In this document: positions 47,736-57,340 of the stretch, one piece after another
Layout: the number at the start of each line of letters is the position of its first letter
Position numbering within the stretch: the first letter of the stretch is position 1
DNA from: Flavobacterium turcicum
GTDB lineage: Bacteria; Bacteroidota; Bacteroidia; Flavobacteriales; Flavobacteriaceae
Reading direction: 5' to 3'
Length of the DNA stretch: 64,000 bases
Assembly: GCF_011365745.1 (NCBI RefSeq)
Contig: NZ_JAAOBY010000003.1
Location: forward strand, 1 to 64,000
Translations under genes and position numbers: made by a program
Notes under the pieces: generated by a model
Seen by the model: the letters and a program-made list of their open reading frames with translations, nothing else
Told to the model about the DNA's origin: nothing
The model's database searches: none

Positions 47736-48755
47736 ATGTACAAAATTATCATTCGCCCAATACTTTTTTGGTTTGATCCAGAACAAGTTCATCACTTCAC
47801 CTTTGCTGCTATTCGCTTTTTATCGAAAATCCCTGCCATGTCATGGTTTTTTAAACAATTGTATGCCGTAGAGGATAAACGACTCGAAAGAGAAGTTTTT
47901 GGTCTTAAGTTTAAAAATCCTGTCGGTCTTGCTGCGGGATTCGATAAAGATGCCAAATTGTACAAAGAGTTGTCTCATTTTGGATTTGGCTTCATAGAAA
48001 TTGGGACCCTAACGCCAAAAGCGCAAGATGGTAATCCTAAAAAAAGATTGTTTCGTTTAAAAGAAGATTCAGCAATTATTAATCGAATGGGGTTTAATAA
48101 TGGTGGAGTAGACGCTGCTGTACTGCGATTGCAACGTAACAATGGAGTTTTAATTGGTGGAAACATTGGTAAAAATAAATTAACGCTTAATGAAGAGGCT
48201 ACTTCAGATTATGAATATTGTTTTGCCGCACTTTATGACCATGTAGATTATTTTGTGGTAAATGTGAGCTCACCAAACACACCTAATTTGAGAGCATTGC
48301 AAGAAAAAGAGCCTCTTACAGCGCTGTTGCAAACGCTTCAAAATCAAAATAAGGCTATGTCCAAACAGAAACCAATTCTGTTGAAAATAGCACCAGATTT
48401 ATCAGATGAGCAGCTTTTAGACATTATTGATATTGTTGCCGAGACTCAAATAGCTGGAGTAATTGCAACGAATACCACCATTTCTCGAGAAGGATTACAG
48501 TCTGAAAATCAATCTGAAATGGGAGGTTTATCCGGTAAACCATTAACCAAAAGAGCTACAGAAGTAATTCGTTTTTTGAGTGAAAAGAGTAATAAAGCAT
48601 TCCCTATAATTGGCGTGGGAGGCATTCATACTGTTGAAGATGCTATTGAAAAATTGGAGGCAGGCGCTAGTTTATTGCAATTGTATACGGGCTTTATTTA
48701 TGAAGGTCCTGCTTTAATCAAGGCCATAAATAAGCAGCTTCTTAAAAATAATTAA
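47736..48755 (+). CDS. pyrD: Dihydroorotate dehydrogenase (quinone), class 2
   Basis: Oxidises dihydroorotate to orotate in pyrimidine synthesis and passes electrons to membrane quinones. The N-terminal helical extension ([22 protein letters not shown]) that dips into the membrane marks class 2; [15 protein letters not shown], the catalytic serine in [19 protein letters not shown], and [10 protein letters not shown] with LLQLYTGF for FMN phosphate follow. 339 residues. It is 63 bases ahead of the HMG-CoA-lyase-like gene, which has its own promoter box. Confidence 0.96.
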   Translation: MYKIIIRPILFWFDPEQVHHFTFAAIRFLSKIPAMSWFFKQLYAVEDKRLEREVFGLKFKNPVGLAAGFDKDAKLYKELSHFGFGFIEIGTLTPKAQDGNPKKRLFRLKEDSAIINRMGFNNGGVDAAVLRLQRNNGVLIGGNIGKNKLTLNEEATSDYEYCFAALYDHVDYFVVNVSSPNTPNLRALQEKEPLTALLQTLQNQNKAMSKQKPILLKIAPDLSDEQLLDIIDIVAETQIAGVIATNTTISREGLQSENQSEMGGLSGKPLTKRATEVIRFLSEKSNKAFPIIGVGGIHTVEDAIEKLEAGASLLQLYTGFIYEGPALIKAINKQLLKNN

Positions 48756-48803
48756 GTTTAAAAATCGGATAGCAGTTTCGTTTTTTAATCCTAATTGTTT
48801 TTT

Positions 48804-48811
48804 TATCTTTG
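48804..48811 (+). promoter_or_regulatory. -7 box TATCTTTG of the HMG-CoA-lyase-like gene
   Basis: The box ends only seven bases before the ATG at 48819, so the transcript would be leaderless or nearly so. Confidence 0.55.
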
Positions 48812-48818
48812 ATTTTCT

Positions 48819-49682
48819 ATGGAGCCAATAAAAATTATAGAATGTCCGCGTGATGCCATGCAAGGCATCAAGCCCTTTATACCTACCGAAAAAAAAGTAA
48901 GTTATTTACAAGCACTGTTACGTGTTGGATTTGACAGTATTGATTTTGGTAGTTTCGTTTCAGCCAAAGCGATTCCTCAAATGCAAGATACCGCCGAAGT
49001 TTTGGCTCAGTTGGATTTATCACAAACCAACAGTAAACTATTGGCTATTATTGCGAATACTCAGGGAGCAAGTATCGCAGCAACTCATCCTGAAATTCAA
49101 TATTTAGGATTTCCATTTTCAATTTCTGAAAACTTCCAGATGCGCAATACCCACAAAACTATTGCTGAATCTTTGATCACTTTAAACGAAATTTTAAATA
49201 TTGCCGATCAATCTAATAAAGAGGTTGTAGCCTATCTTTCGATGGGTTTTGGAAATCCGTATGGTGATCCTTGGAATGTAGAAATTGTGGGCGAGTGGAC
49301 CCAAAAATTAGCTTCGATGGGAGTAAAAATTTTATCGCTTTCTGATACTGTTGGAAGTTCAACTCCTGATGTAATTTCGTATTTGTTTTCAGAACTCATT
49401 CCGCAATACCCAGAAATAGAGTTTGGAGCACATTTACACACCACTCCAGATAAATGGTTCGAAAAAATTGATGCTGCTTACAAAGCAGGGTGTCGCCGTT
49501 TTGACGGTGCGATTCAAGGTTTTGGCGGCTGCCCGATGGCAACAGATCAATTAACAGGAAATATGCCAACTGAGAAACTCTTATCCTATTTTACCGCTCA
49601 AAAAGAATATTCTGGCATGAGTCCGATGAGTTTTGAGAGTGCTTATAATGAAGCATCAAAATTATTTGGCGAATACCATTAA
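48819..49682 (+). CDS. Hydroxymethylglutaryl-CoA lyase-like DRE-TIM metallolyase
   Basis: Splits 3-hydroxy-3-methylglutaryl-CoA into acetoacetate and acetyl-CoA, the final step of leucine breakdown. ECPRDAMQGI carries the family Arg-Asp; the metal ligand histidines are in FGAHLHTTPD; and the C-terminal loop GFGGCPMATDQLTGNMPTE corresponds to the GCP-cysteine signature of the family. 287 residues. Another DRE-TIM activity cannot be excluded, but the cysteine loop favours HMG-CoA lyase. Confidence 0.88.
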   Translation: MEPIKIIECPRDAMQGIKPFIPTEKKVSYLQALLRVGFDSIDFGSFVSAKAIPQMQDTAEVLAQLDLSQTNSKLLAIIANTQGASIAATHPEIQYLGFPFSISENFQMRNTHKTIAESLITLNEILNIADQSNKEVVAYLSMGFGNPYGDPWNVEIVGEWTQKLASMGVKILSLSDTVGSSTPDVISYLFSELIPQYPEIEFGAHLHTTPDKWFEKIDAAYKAGCRRFDGAIQGFGGCPMATDQLTGNMPTEKLLSYFTAQKEYSGMSPMSFESAYNEASKLFGEYH

Positions 49683-49765
49683 GGCGTCCTTTGGTAAATT
49701 TTACAATAAGCGTGTTGATGCTACGTTACTAAAATATATTGTACCTTTTTAATTTAGAATTGATT

Positions 49766-50317
49766 ATGAAAATTAGTAGCTTGAATCGTTTTGTGTTTTT
49801 GCTCTTTATCGGGATTTGTTCCTTATCGTGTGCTAGTGATCTTGATTTTGATCAAGTTAATGATATTAAAATTGAGCCCGTTGTTGTTGCAAATTTGGCA
49901 TACTTTAATCTTGCTGCACCTGATTTCATTCGTAACGGACAAGAGCAAACCGTATTGGCGGACATTCCAACTGTTGATTTTTTTAATGATAAATTTTTTA
50001 GAGAAAGACTCAAGAAAGCTGAAATTTTTATTGAGTTAGAAAATACAATTGCAAGACAGTATCGTATTGATGTGGTTTTTTTAGATGTAAATAATCAAGC
50101 AGTTTACAGTACAAATTTTAATGTTCCAGCCTACACTGGTAGTACTAATAAAGTAAGCCGAACCGAAATTTTTGAAAATGCGCAACTCGATTTACTAAAA
50201 AGAACCCGCAGAATTGGTTTTCGAGTTCAAATGTTGGCAGGACCGGCACTTACGCCTTCAAGCCCAGGGAATTTAATATTGCGTTCAAGTGCCACTACTT
50301 ATTTAGTTGTCGAATGA
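49766..50317 (+). CDS. Lipoprotein of unknown function, paired with a DUF5723 protein
   Basis: About 183 residues from the ATG at 49766, which places the lipobox CSLSCAS near residue 21; the frame from 49739 adds nine residues in front and is less likely. The mature part looks like one beta-sandwich (IELENTIARQYRIDVVFLDVNN, VYSTNFNVPAYTGSTN). Its TGA overlaps the next ATG (ATGA), so the pair is translationally coupled. Confidence 0.75.
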   Translation: MKISSLNRFVFLLFIGICSLSCASDLDFDQVNDIKIEPVVVANLAYFNLAAPDFIRNGQEQTVLADIPTVDFFNDKFFRERLKKAEIFIELENTIARQYRIDVVFLDVNNQAVYSTNFNVPAYTGSTNKVSRTEIFENAQLDLLKRTRRIGFRVQMLAGPALTPSSPGNLILRSSATTYLVVE

Positions 50318-51702
50318 AAAAGATAGTAACCTTCCTTTTGCTAATATCTGTCGTTTCATGGTCTCAAAATAAGCAAATACTATACAATTTTGCAGCAATT
50401 CCGCAGTCTGCAATGTATAATCCCGGCGCTGATGTGTCGTATAAATGGTATGCGGGGATTCCGTTTTTATCTGGAGTTTCGGCAAATTTCGGCTCCACTG
50501 GATTCTCTGCGTATGATCTTTTAGCCGATAATGGTGTCGATTTCAATACCAAATTAAGAAATGTTATCTTTTCTACTACAGCAAAAGATAGAATGGCAAT
50601 CAATGAGCAATTAGAAATCTTAAGCGGTGGTTTTAAATTGAAATCCTCTTTGGGAGACGAGACTGATTCCTATCTTTCATTTGGTTTGTATCAAGAATTT
50701 GATTTTTTGACTTATGTCCCAAAAGATCCACTTATTTTGGCTTTGGAGGGCAATCAAAATTACATAGGTAAAGTTTTTGATTTAAGTGACATTAACATGA
50801 AAGCAGAGTTACTCTCGGTTTTTCATGTGGGATATCAAACCAAAATAAAGTCTAATGTTATTGTTGGAGGTCGAGCGAAGATTTATTCGAGTATTTACAA
50901 CGCTAGTAGCACAAATAATAGTGGTTACATTTACACAATTCCAGGTTCAGATGCAGTATACGAGCAGCAAATTTACTCTCAATTGCAATTAAATACATCC
51001 GGATTAGCTAGTTATTTTGATTCAAATAATAACGTTGATGTTCAAAAAGACGTTACCAAAAGAACATTACTGGGTGGTAACTTGGGCTTGGGTTTTGATT
51101 TAGGATTCACCTATTATCCGAAAGATAATTTACAAATTACAGGAAGTATAATAGATGTTGGTTTTATTAAACATAGCAAAGATGTAGAAAGTTATACCCT
51201 AAATGGAACTTATTCATACAAAGGTGTTGTCCCTAATTTTAACCAGCAAAACGATCCGGGAACTGTTTTTCAAGATTTTAAAGATGCCATTCCTTTAGAC
51301 ACTTTAAATGTAAAATACACCACTTGGCGTCCAGCAAAATTCAATACTTCCGTTCAATATTCATTTGAGGAGGAACGCTCTGATGAATGTAATTGTACTG
51401 ATGGCAATGAAAAACCAACGTACAAAAGCGCTTTTGGAGCCCAATTTTTTATGATGACTTTGCCAAAAACTCCCATGATGGCATTGACAGCTTATTACCA
51501 ACGTAAAATTTTAAAAGGTTTTCATGCCAAAGCAACTTATACGTTAGACTCGTATTCTTATTCTAATTTAGGTTTAGGAATTGCGACGCAAGCAGGTCCT
51601 GTAAATTTTTATATTCTCGCAGATAACTTATTAGAGTATCGGGATGTAACTAAAGCAAATAGTCTTGGTTTTCAATTTGGTCTCAATGTTTTGGTCCGAT
51701 AG
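50314..51702 (+). CDS. DUF5723 outer-membrane beta-barrel protein
   Basis: 462 residues with a signal peptide (ending VVSWSQ). The opening, QILYNFAAIPQSAMYNPGADVSYKWYAGIPFLSGVSANFG, is typical of DUF5723 proteins, which are predicted barrels; the rest has many short amphipathic strands (GLGFDLGFTYYPKDNLQITGSI) and ends in FQFGLNVLVR. A short cysteine-bearing insert (ECNCTDGN) lies about residue 365. Translationally coupled to the lipoprotein upstream, suggesting a joint outer-membrane role. Function unknown. Confidence 0.85.
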   Translation: MKKIVTFLLLISVVSWSQNKQILYNFAAIPQSAMYNPGADVSYKWYAGIPFLSGVSANFGSTGFSAYDLLADNGVDFNTKLRNVIFSTTAKDRMAINEQLEILSGGFKLKSSLGDETDSYLSFGLYQEFDFLTYVPKDPLILALEGNQNYIGKVFDLSDINMKAELLSVFHVGYQTKIKSNVIVGGRAKIYSSIYNASSTNNSGYIYTIPGSDAVYEQQIYSQLQLNTSGLASYFDSNNNVDVQKDVTKRTLLGGNLGLGFDLGFTYYPKDNLQITGSIIDVGFIKHSKDVESYTLNGTYSYKGVVPNFNQQNDPGTVFQDFKDAIPLDTLNVKYTTWRPAKFNTSVQYSFEEERSDECNCTDGNEKPTYKSAFGAQFFMMTLPKTPMMALTAYYQRKILKGFHAKATYTLDSYSYSNLGLGIATQAGPVNFYILADNLLEYRDVTKANSLGFQFGLNVLVR

Positions 51703-51790
51703 TTGTCCTTTTTACTTCTTTTTAAATGAAGTTCGACTTTATCGTTGAAGAAATGTGCAGGTATTATTTTAAGCATGTAACAGTGAATAA

Positions 51791-51827
51791 TCAGTTCTTT
51801 TCTACCAAGGGCAAGAACTATTTTTTA
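51791..51827 (+). terminator. Possible terminator behind the DUF5723 gene
   Basis: AGTTCTT (51793-51799) and AAGAACT (51813-51819) with a T-run after. Only seven pairs and a 13-base loop, so weaker than the others. Confidence 0.5.
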
Positions 51828-51901
51828 TCTTAAGATGTTGTTAATTAATAGTTTTTTTAGCAATTATAAGCTTTGTTCTTTATTTTTAGTCTAAGATTGT
51901 C

Positions 51902-51909
51902 TATATTTG
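51902..51909 (+). promoter_or_regulatory. -7 box TATATTTG of guaB
   Basis: TAnnTTTG match ending 29 bases before the guaB ATG. Confidence 0.6.
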
Positions 51910-51938
51910 CACGCAATTAAACACCAACTACAATTGCA

Positions 51939-53411
51939 ATGATCGCACACAACTCTAAAATTATCGGTGAAGGCTTAACTTACGATGATGTTTTATTAGT
52001 TCCTAACTACTCAAATGTGCTTCCCCGCGAAGTGAGTATTCAATCAAAATTTTCTAAAAATATTACACTAAATGTTCCAATTGTATCTGCTGCTATGGAT
52101 ACAGTTACCGAAAGTGCTATGGCAATAGCTATGGCTCAAGAAGGTGGAATTGGTGTTTTACATAAAAACATGACCATCGAGCAACAAGCGGCAAAAGTTA
52201 GAAAAGTAAAGCGTGCGGAGTCGGGTATGATTATTGATCCGGTAACTTTACCATTAAGTTCTACTGTTGCCGATGCTAAAAATGCCATGAAAGAATTTGG
52301 TATTGGTGGTATTCCAATTGTTGATGAAAATAAAATATTAAAAGGAATTGTTACCAATAGAGATTTACGTTTTGAAAAAAATGGTTCTCGACCAATTGTT
52401 GAGGTGATGACTAGCGAAAATCTAGTTACTGTTGCAGAAGGAACTTCATTAGAACAAGCCGAAGTAGTTTTACAAGGTTATAAAATTGAAAAATTACCTG
52501 TTGTAAATGCAGATTATAAATTGGTAGGTTTAATCACTTTTAGAGATATTACTAAATTAACCCAAAAACCGATCGCTAACAAAGATGTTTACGGACGTTT
52601 GCGCGTTGCTGCTGCTATTGGTGTAACCGGTGATGCAGTTTTAAGAGCCGAAGCACTTGTAAATGCAGGTGTAGATGCTATTATTATTGATACCGCTCAC
52701 GGACATACAGAAGGTGTAGTGAATACTTTAAAAGAAGTAAAATCTAAATTCCCACAGATCGACGTAATTGTTGGTAATATTGCTACTGCTGAAGCAGCAC
52801 GTTATTTAGTTGAAAATGGTGCTGATGGTGTCAAAGTAGGAATTGGACCTGGTTCAATTTGTACTACTCGTATCGTTGCAGGAGTTGGTTTTCCTCAATT
52901 TTCTGCTGTGCTTGAGGTAGCTGCTGCTATCAAAGGAACTGGAGTTCCAGTAATTGCTGATGGTGGAATTCGTTACACTGGTGATATTCCAAAAGCGATT
53001 GCTGCTGGTGCTGATTGCGTAATGCTTGGTTCACTTTTAGCAGGAACAAAAGAATCTCCGGGAGAAACAATCATCTTTGAAGGACGTAAATTCAAATCCT
53101 ACCGTGGTATGGGTTCAGTTGAAGCCATGCAAGAAGGGTCAAAAGACAGATATTTTCAAGATGTAGAAGATGATGTAAAAAAATTAGTTCCGGAAGGAAT
53201 TGTAGGTCGTGTGCCATACAAAGGAGAGCTGAACGAAAGTATGCAACAATTTATAGGTGGTCTTCGTGCCGGAATGGGATATTGTGGTTCAAAAGATATT
53301 CCTACTTTGCAAGAAACTGGTCGTTTTGTTCGCATTACTGCTAGTGGAATTAATGAAAGTCACCCACATAACGTGACCATTACAAAAGAAGCTCCGAATT
53401 ACTCTCGCTAG
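51939..53411 (+). CDS. guaB: IMP dehydrogenase
   Basis: Oxidises IMP to XMP, the committed step to GMP. The TIM barrel has [11 protein letters not shown] at the front, [10 protein letters not shown], the catalytic cysteine loop [23 protein letters not shown] and [10 protein letters not shown] with the mobile flap. Two CBS domains are inserted at about residues 95-210. 490 residues, normal length. It is a single-gene unit between its own promoter and a hairpin terminator. Confidence 0.98.
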   Translation: MIAHNSKIIGEGLTYDDVLLVPNYSNVLPREVSIQSKFSKNITLNVPIVSAAMDTVTESAMAIAMAQEGGIGVLHKNMTIEQQAAKVRKVKRAESGMIIDPVTLPLSSTVADAKNAMKEFGIGGIPIVDENKILKGIVTNRDLRFEKNGSRPIVEVMTSENLVTVAEGTSLEQAEVVLQGYKIEKLPVVNADYKLVGLITFRDITKLTQKPIANKDVYGRLRVAAAIGVTGDAVLRAEALVNAGVDAIIIDTAHGHTEGVVNTLKEVKSKFPQIDVIVGNIATAEAARYLVENGADGVKVGIGPGSICTTRIVAGVGFPQFSAVLEVAAAIKGTGVPVIADGGIRYTGDIPKAIAAGADCVMLGSLLAGTKESPGETIIFEGRKFKSYRGMGSVEAMQEGSKDRYFQDVEDDVKKLVPEGIVGRVPYKGELNESMQQFIGGLRAGMGYCGSKDIPTLQETGRFVRITASGINESHPHNVTITKEAPNYSR

Positions 53412-53470
53412 TTTTTTTAGTTTTCAGTCGAAGTATACAATTTGTCATTCCGTTTGAAAAATATTAATTT

Positions 53471-53542
53471 AAACCATTAAGAAAGTTAAGGAAATTAAGG
53501 ATTTAAAAACTTAATGTATCTTAATTTTCTTAATGGTTTTTT
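53471..53542. terminator. Hairpin between convergent guaB and the antiporter gene
   Basis: AAACCATTAAGAAAGTTAAG and CTTAATTTTCTTAATGGTTT pair imperfectly over about 20 positions with a long AT-rich loop and a T-run. Probably serves both genes. A lone CAGTCG (53425-53430) lies just before it. Confidence 0.6.
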
Positions 53543-53554
53543 ATTGAAGTTAAA

Positions 53555-55789
53555 TTAAGCCCTCAAAAAGGCGGCGATTTTTTTCTTCTCGCCTGCAATC
53601 CATAAAATATCACTTTCCTCTAATACCAGGTGAGATTCAGGGTTTAACATACGTTTTCCGTTGCGTTCAATACCAACAATAATACCATGAGTGTTTTCTC
53701 GAATTTGCGATTCTCGAATACTTTTGCCAATACAAACGCGGTTTTTTAGCTCTAGTTTTTGAAGGATAATGTCAGTCTCAACCACTTTTTGGGCAACATC
53801 AATTTCATTTTTATCCAAGTAGATTTTAAATTCCTTAACTTGTTTATCCGTTCCGATGATACTTATTTCATCCCCAGGAAACAATCTTTCGGTTTTCAAA
53901 GGAATATTAATTACTACCTCTCCTCTTTTAATTGATGCGATGTTGATTTCAAACTGTTCTCTAATTTTTAATTCTTCAAGAGTTTTCCCAGCTAAATTAG
54001 ATTCTTTGGCAATTTCAAACTCTGTCATGTGACCATCCCAAGGAGAGAGCGTATTTTGACGTTTGTTTTCTTTTTTAATTTCTCGATCATTGTAGTTGGT
54101 CATAAAATGATCTTCAATTTTATGGTAAACGGCATGTAATTTTTTTGGGAATAATATATAAGCACCTATGGCAATTAAAAACGCAATTGCAGCAATCCCT
54201 GCAGAGAAAAAAGTATTTAAAATAAAACCCACATAAAATAGTGAAAGAGCAATTCTAAAAAGCACTAGCATGATAATTGGGCCATAATGCTTTTTTTGCT
54301 CCAATAAAATTTGAACCTCTTTTACAGCAACTCTTCTTAATGAAAGTGCCCACAAGAAGGGTGATAATATAATCAGTGTGATCAATGCAGCAATAGCATT
54401 TCCAAATTTTGAATCTTCTACTAACGGAAGTATAAAATTTGACGAAAGTAAAATAATAGCAACAATAATGATAGAGTGTAGTACTACTTGTGTGAGATAA
54501 CTTCGCATTACAATTTGCCAATTGCTTAATGACTTTATTTCTTCGGTATTTGAGCTGTAGAGTTGAATTCTTTTTACCCATCGTTTAGGAAGTTTCTTTT
54601 CAACAAAAACCGAAAACGGTTCGGCAAACTTGACCATAAAAGGTGTGGTAAAAGTGGTAATGGCAGATACGGCGACTACAATAGGATATAAAAAATCACT
54701 AGTTACTTTTAAGGTGGTTCCCAATGTGGCTATAATAAATGAAAACTCTCCAATTTGAGATAAACTCATTCCGGATTGTATGGATTGTTTAAGCGGTTGT
54801 CCCGATAGCAAAGAACCTATTGTAGAACTTATAGATTGCCCAAAGATTACAATTAATGTTAAAACAGCGACAGGAAAAGCATATTCTATTAGTGTATTCG
54901 GATCAATTAACATTCCCACAGATACAAAAAACACCGCACCAAATAAGTCTTTTACAGGTTTTACTAGATGTTCTATGTGTTCTGCTTGCGTAGTTTCAGC
55001 AATGATAGATCCCATGATAAAGGCACCAAGAGCTGGCGAAAACCCAACATTGGCAGCAAAAATCACCATTAGTAAACACAAGGCTAACGAAATAATCAAC
55101 ATCATTTCATCGGTTAATAAATGTTTGGCTTTTTTTAATAGTGTTGGTATAAAAAAGATTCCTACTACAAACCAAATTGTCAAAAAGAAAATCAGTTTAA
55201 AAACGGATTGCACCAATTCCATTCCTGAAAACTGCTGACTCACCGCAACTGTTGAGAGCAAAACCATCATCAAAATGGCAATAATATCTTGAACAATAAG
55301 AGAACCAATTACGTTTCCAGCAAATTTTTGCGATTTTACCCCCAGTTCATCAAAGGTTTTTAAAATTATGGTAGTGGATGAAATAGATAATATTACTCCG
55401 AGAAAAATACTATTCATTTTACTCCATCCCAAAAATTGACCCGTAAAAAAGCCTAGTGTGACGAGTGTAATTATTTGTGTAAATGCAGTGATAGAAGCCG
55501 TACCGCCCACTTTTACCAATTTTTTAAAACTGAACTCAAGCCCTAAACTGAACAGTAAAAATATAACGCCTATCTCGGCCCAAACCTTCACACTATTAAC
55601 ATCTTTTACAGTAGGAAAAAAATCAAATTCAGAACTAGCTAAAAATCCTGCTACAAGGTACCCTAAAACCAAAGGCTGTTTCATAATTCGAAATAACAAT
55701 ACAGCTATAGCAGCAGTGATTAGGATTAAACCTAAATCAGTTATTAAATCGGGTAAATGAACTATTGAAGCGGATAAAAAGGGAAACAT
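53555..55789 (-). CDS. CPA2-family cation:proton antiporter with RCK-C domains
   Basis: 744 residues from the ATG at 55789. The first 390 form the KefB/Kef-like antiporter with about 12 helices (LRFLFSLGLEF-like block IFLLFSLGLEFSFKKL, GVILSISSTTIILKTF, SPALGAFIMGSIIAET, SQIGEFSFIIATLG). A middle part with four more helices follows, and the C-terminal 150 residues hold two TrkA-C (RCK_C) ligand-binding domains ending in SHLVLEESDILWIAG. The NAD-binding TrkA-N domain is absent. Likely moves K+ or Na+ against H+. Confidence 0.92.
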   Translation of the reverse strand: MFPFLSASIVHLPDLITDLGLILITAAIAVLLFRIMKQPLVLGYLVAGFLASSEFDFFPTVKDVNSVKVWAEIGVIFLLFSLGLEFSFKKLVKVGGTASITAFTQIITLVTLGFFTGQFLGWSKMNSIFLGVILSISSTTIILKTFDELGVKSQKFAGNVIGSLIVQDIIAILMMVLLSTVAVSQQFSGMELVQSVFKLIFFLTIWFVVGIFFIPTLLKKAKHLLTDEMMLIISLALCLLMVIFAANVGFSPALGAFIMGSIIAETTQAEHIEHLVKPVKDLFGAVFFVSVGMLIDPNTLIEYAFPVAVLTLIVIFGQSISSTIGSLLSGQPLKQSIQSGMSLSQIGEFSFIIATLGTTLKVTSDFLYPIVVAVSAITTFTTPFMVKFAEPFSVFVEKKLPKRWVKRIQLYSSNTEEIKSLSNWQIVMRSYLTQVVLHSIIIVAIILLSSNFILPLVEDSKFGNAIAALITLIILSPFLWALSLRRVAVKEVQILLEQKKHYGPIIMLVLFRIALSLFYVGFILNTFFSAGIAAIAFLIAIGAYILFPKKLHAVYHKIEDHFMTNYNDREIKKENKRQNTLSPWDGHMTEFEIAKESNLAGKTLEELKIREQFEINIASIKRGEVVINIPLKTERLFPGDEISIIGTDKQVKEFKIYLDKNEIDVAQKVVETDIILQKLELKNRVCIGKSIRESQIRENTHGIIVGIERNGKRMLNPESHLVLEESDILWIAGEKKKIAAFLRA

Positions 55790-55816
55790 AAATTTTGAAT
55801 TTTGACTAAAATAACA

Positions 55817-55856
55817 AAAAAATCTGCTTTTATCAAGTGACAAAAGCAGATTTTAG
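55817..55856 (-). terminator. Terminator of purB
   Basis: AAAATCTGCTTTT (55819-55831) and AAAAGCAGATTTT (55842-55854) form perfect arms behind the purB stop. Confidence 0.83.
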
Positions 55857-55878
55857 AAAAGTATAACAATATCGAAGT

Positions 55879-57225
55879 TTAGATTCCCAAGAAATTGCTT
55901 GGTGTAATTTGAAGTAATTCGCCTTTTATCGCTTCAGATACATCCAATGTTGCAATAAAACCATGAATGGCGTTTTTATCAATCGCTTCATTAGTTCGTG
56001 TCAACCCTTTCAAGGCTTCATACGGATTTGGATATCCTTCACGACGCAAAATTGTCTGAATTGCCTCAGCAACAACGGCCCAGTTTTTTTCTAAATCTTC
56101 GTGAAATTTAGGTTCGTTCAAGAGTAATTTGTTCAATCCTTTCAAGGTAGCTTCAAATCCTATGATAGTATGACCTATTGGTACGCCAACATTTCTTAAA
56201 ACAGTACTGTCAGTTAAGTCACGTTGCAATCTTGAGATTGGTAATTTCGCTGAAAGGTGCTCAAAAATAGCATTGGCAATGCCTAAGTTTCCTTCTGAGT
56301 TTTCAAAGTCAATTGGATTTACTTTGTGTGGCATGGCTGATGATCCTATTTCACCTGCTTTTATTTTTTGCTTGAAATACTCCATTGAAACATACGTCCA
56401 AATGTCTCTATCCAAGTCAATAATAATAGTGTTTATTCTTTTTAACGCATCAAAAAACGCTGCAAAATGATCGTAATGTTCTATTTGTGTGGTTGGGAAG
56501 GAGTGGTGTAATCCTAAAATATCTTCCACAAATTTTCCTCCAAATTGTTTCCAATCAATTTGTGGGTAAGCTACATGGTGTGCATTGTAATTTCCGGTAG
56601 CGCCACCAAATTTAGCTGCAAACGGAATATTGAATAACAAACGCATTTGCTCCTCTAATCGTTCTACAAAAACGCCAATTTCTTTACCCAATCGAGTAGG
56701 TGAGGCGGGCTGTCCGTGCGTGCGTGCCAGCATTGGGACGTCTTTCCATTCTACGCTTAATTCTTTCAACTTTGCTGTCAAAGCAATTAACGAAGGCATG
56801 TATACTTTTTCAAAAGCCTCTTTAGTCGATAATGGAATTGCAGTATTATTAATGTCTTGGGAAGTTAACCCAAAATGAATGAACTCTTTGTATTGTGACA
56901 AACCTAGTTTTTCAAAAGCATCTTTTATAAAGTATTCTACCGCTTTTACATCGTGGTTGGTTACTTTTTCTGTTTCTTTAATCCAAAGTGCATCTTCAGT
57001 TGAAAAGTTTTGGTAAATGTTGCGTAAACTTTCAAATAAATCCGAATTTACCCCAGCAAGTTGTGGCAAAGGCACTTCGCACAAAGCAATGAAATATTCA
57101 ATTTCAACCAGTACGCGGTATTTAATTAAAGCTTCTTCAGAGAAAAATGGAGCTAAAGAAAGGGTTTTACTTCTATATCTTCCATCAATTGGAGAAATAG
57201 CATTCAATTCGTTTAAAGTAGTCAT
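55879..57225 (-). CDS. purB: Adenylosuccinate lyase
   Basis: Removes fumarate from SAICAR and from adenylosuccinate in purine synthesis. The fumarase-superfamily signature GSSAMPHKVNPIDFENSEG with the mobile serine loop, FGLTSQDINNTA, and RTHGQPASPTRLGKE with the catalytic histidine are intact. 448 residues, as in the E. coli-type enzyme. A -7 box lies at 57251-57258. Confidence 0.97.
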   Translation of the reverse strand: MTTLNELNAISPIDGRYRSKTLSLAPFFSEEALIKYRVLVEIEYFIALCEVPLPQLAGVNSDLFESLRNIYQNFSTEDALWIKETEKVTNHDVKAVEYFIKDAFEKLGLSQYKEFIHFGLTSQDINNTAIPLSTKEAFEKVYMPSLIALTAKLKELSVEWKDVPMLARTHGQPASPTRLGKEIGVFVERLEEQMRLLFNIPFAAKFGGATGNYNAHHVAYPQIDWKQFGGKFVEDILGLHHSFPTTQIEHYDHFAAFFDALKRINTIIIDLDRDIWTYVSMEYFKQKIKAGEIGSSAMPHKVNPIDFENSEGNLGIANAIFEHLSAKLPISRLQRDLTDSTVLRNVGVPIGHTIIGFEATLKGLNKLLLNEPKFHEDLEKNWAVVAEAIQTILRREGYPNPYEALKGLTRTNEAIDKNAIHGFIATLDVSEAIKGELLQITPSNFLGI

Positions 57226-57250
57226 TGTTTAGTTGTTTGTTCGAAAGGCA

Positions 57251-57258
57251 CAAAAATA
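57251..57258 (-). promoter_or_regulatory. -7 box TATTTTTG of purB
   Basis: CAAAAATA on the plus strand, 25 bases before the purB ATG on the minus strand. Confidence 0.58.
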
Positions 57259-57340
57259 GTTATAAGTTACAAGTAATGGATTATAAGTTTAGACTTTTAT
57301 TGCTCTAATAATTGATTTCTTGCCATTGCTATTGCCATTC

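Noticed and set aside
47587..47871. Plus-strand 94-codon frame before pyrD
   Set aside because: It runs over the pyrD promoter box and start in another frame; pyrD is certain.
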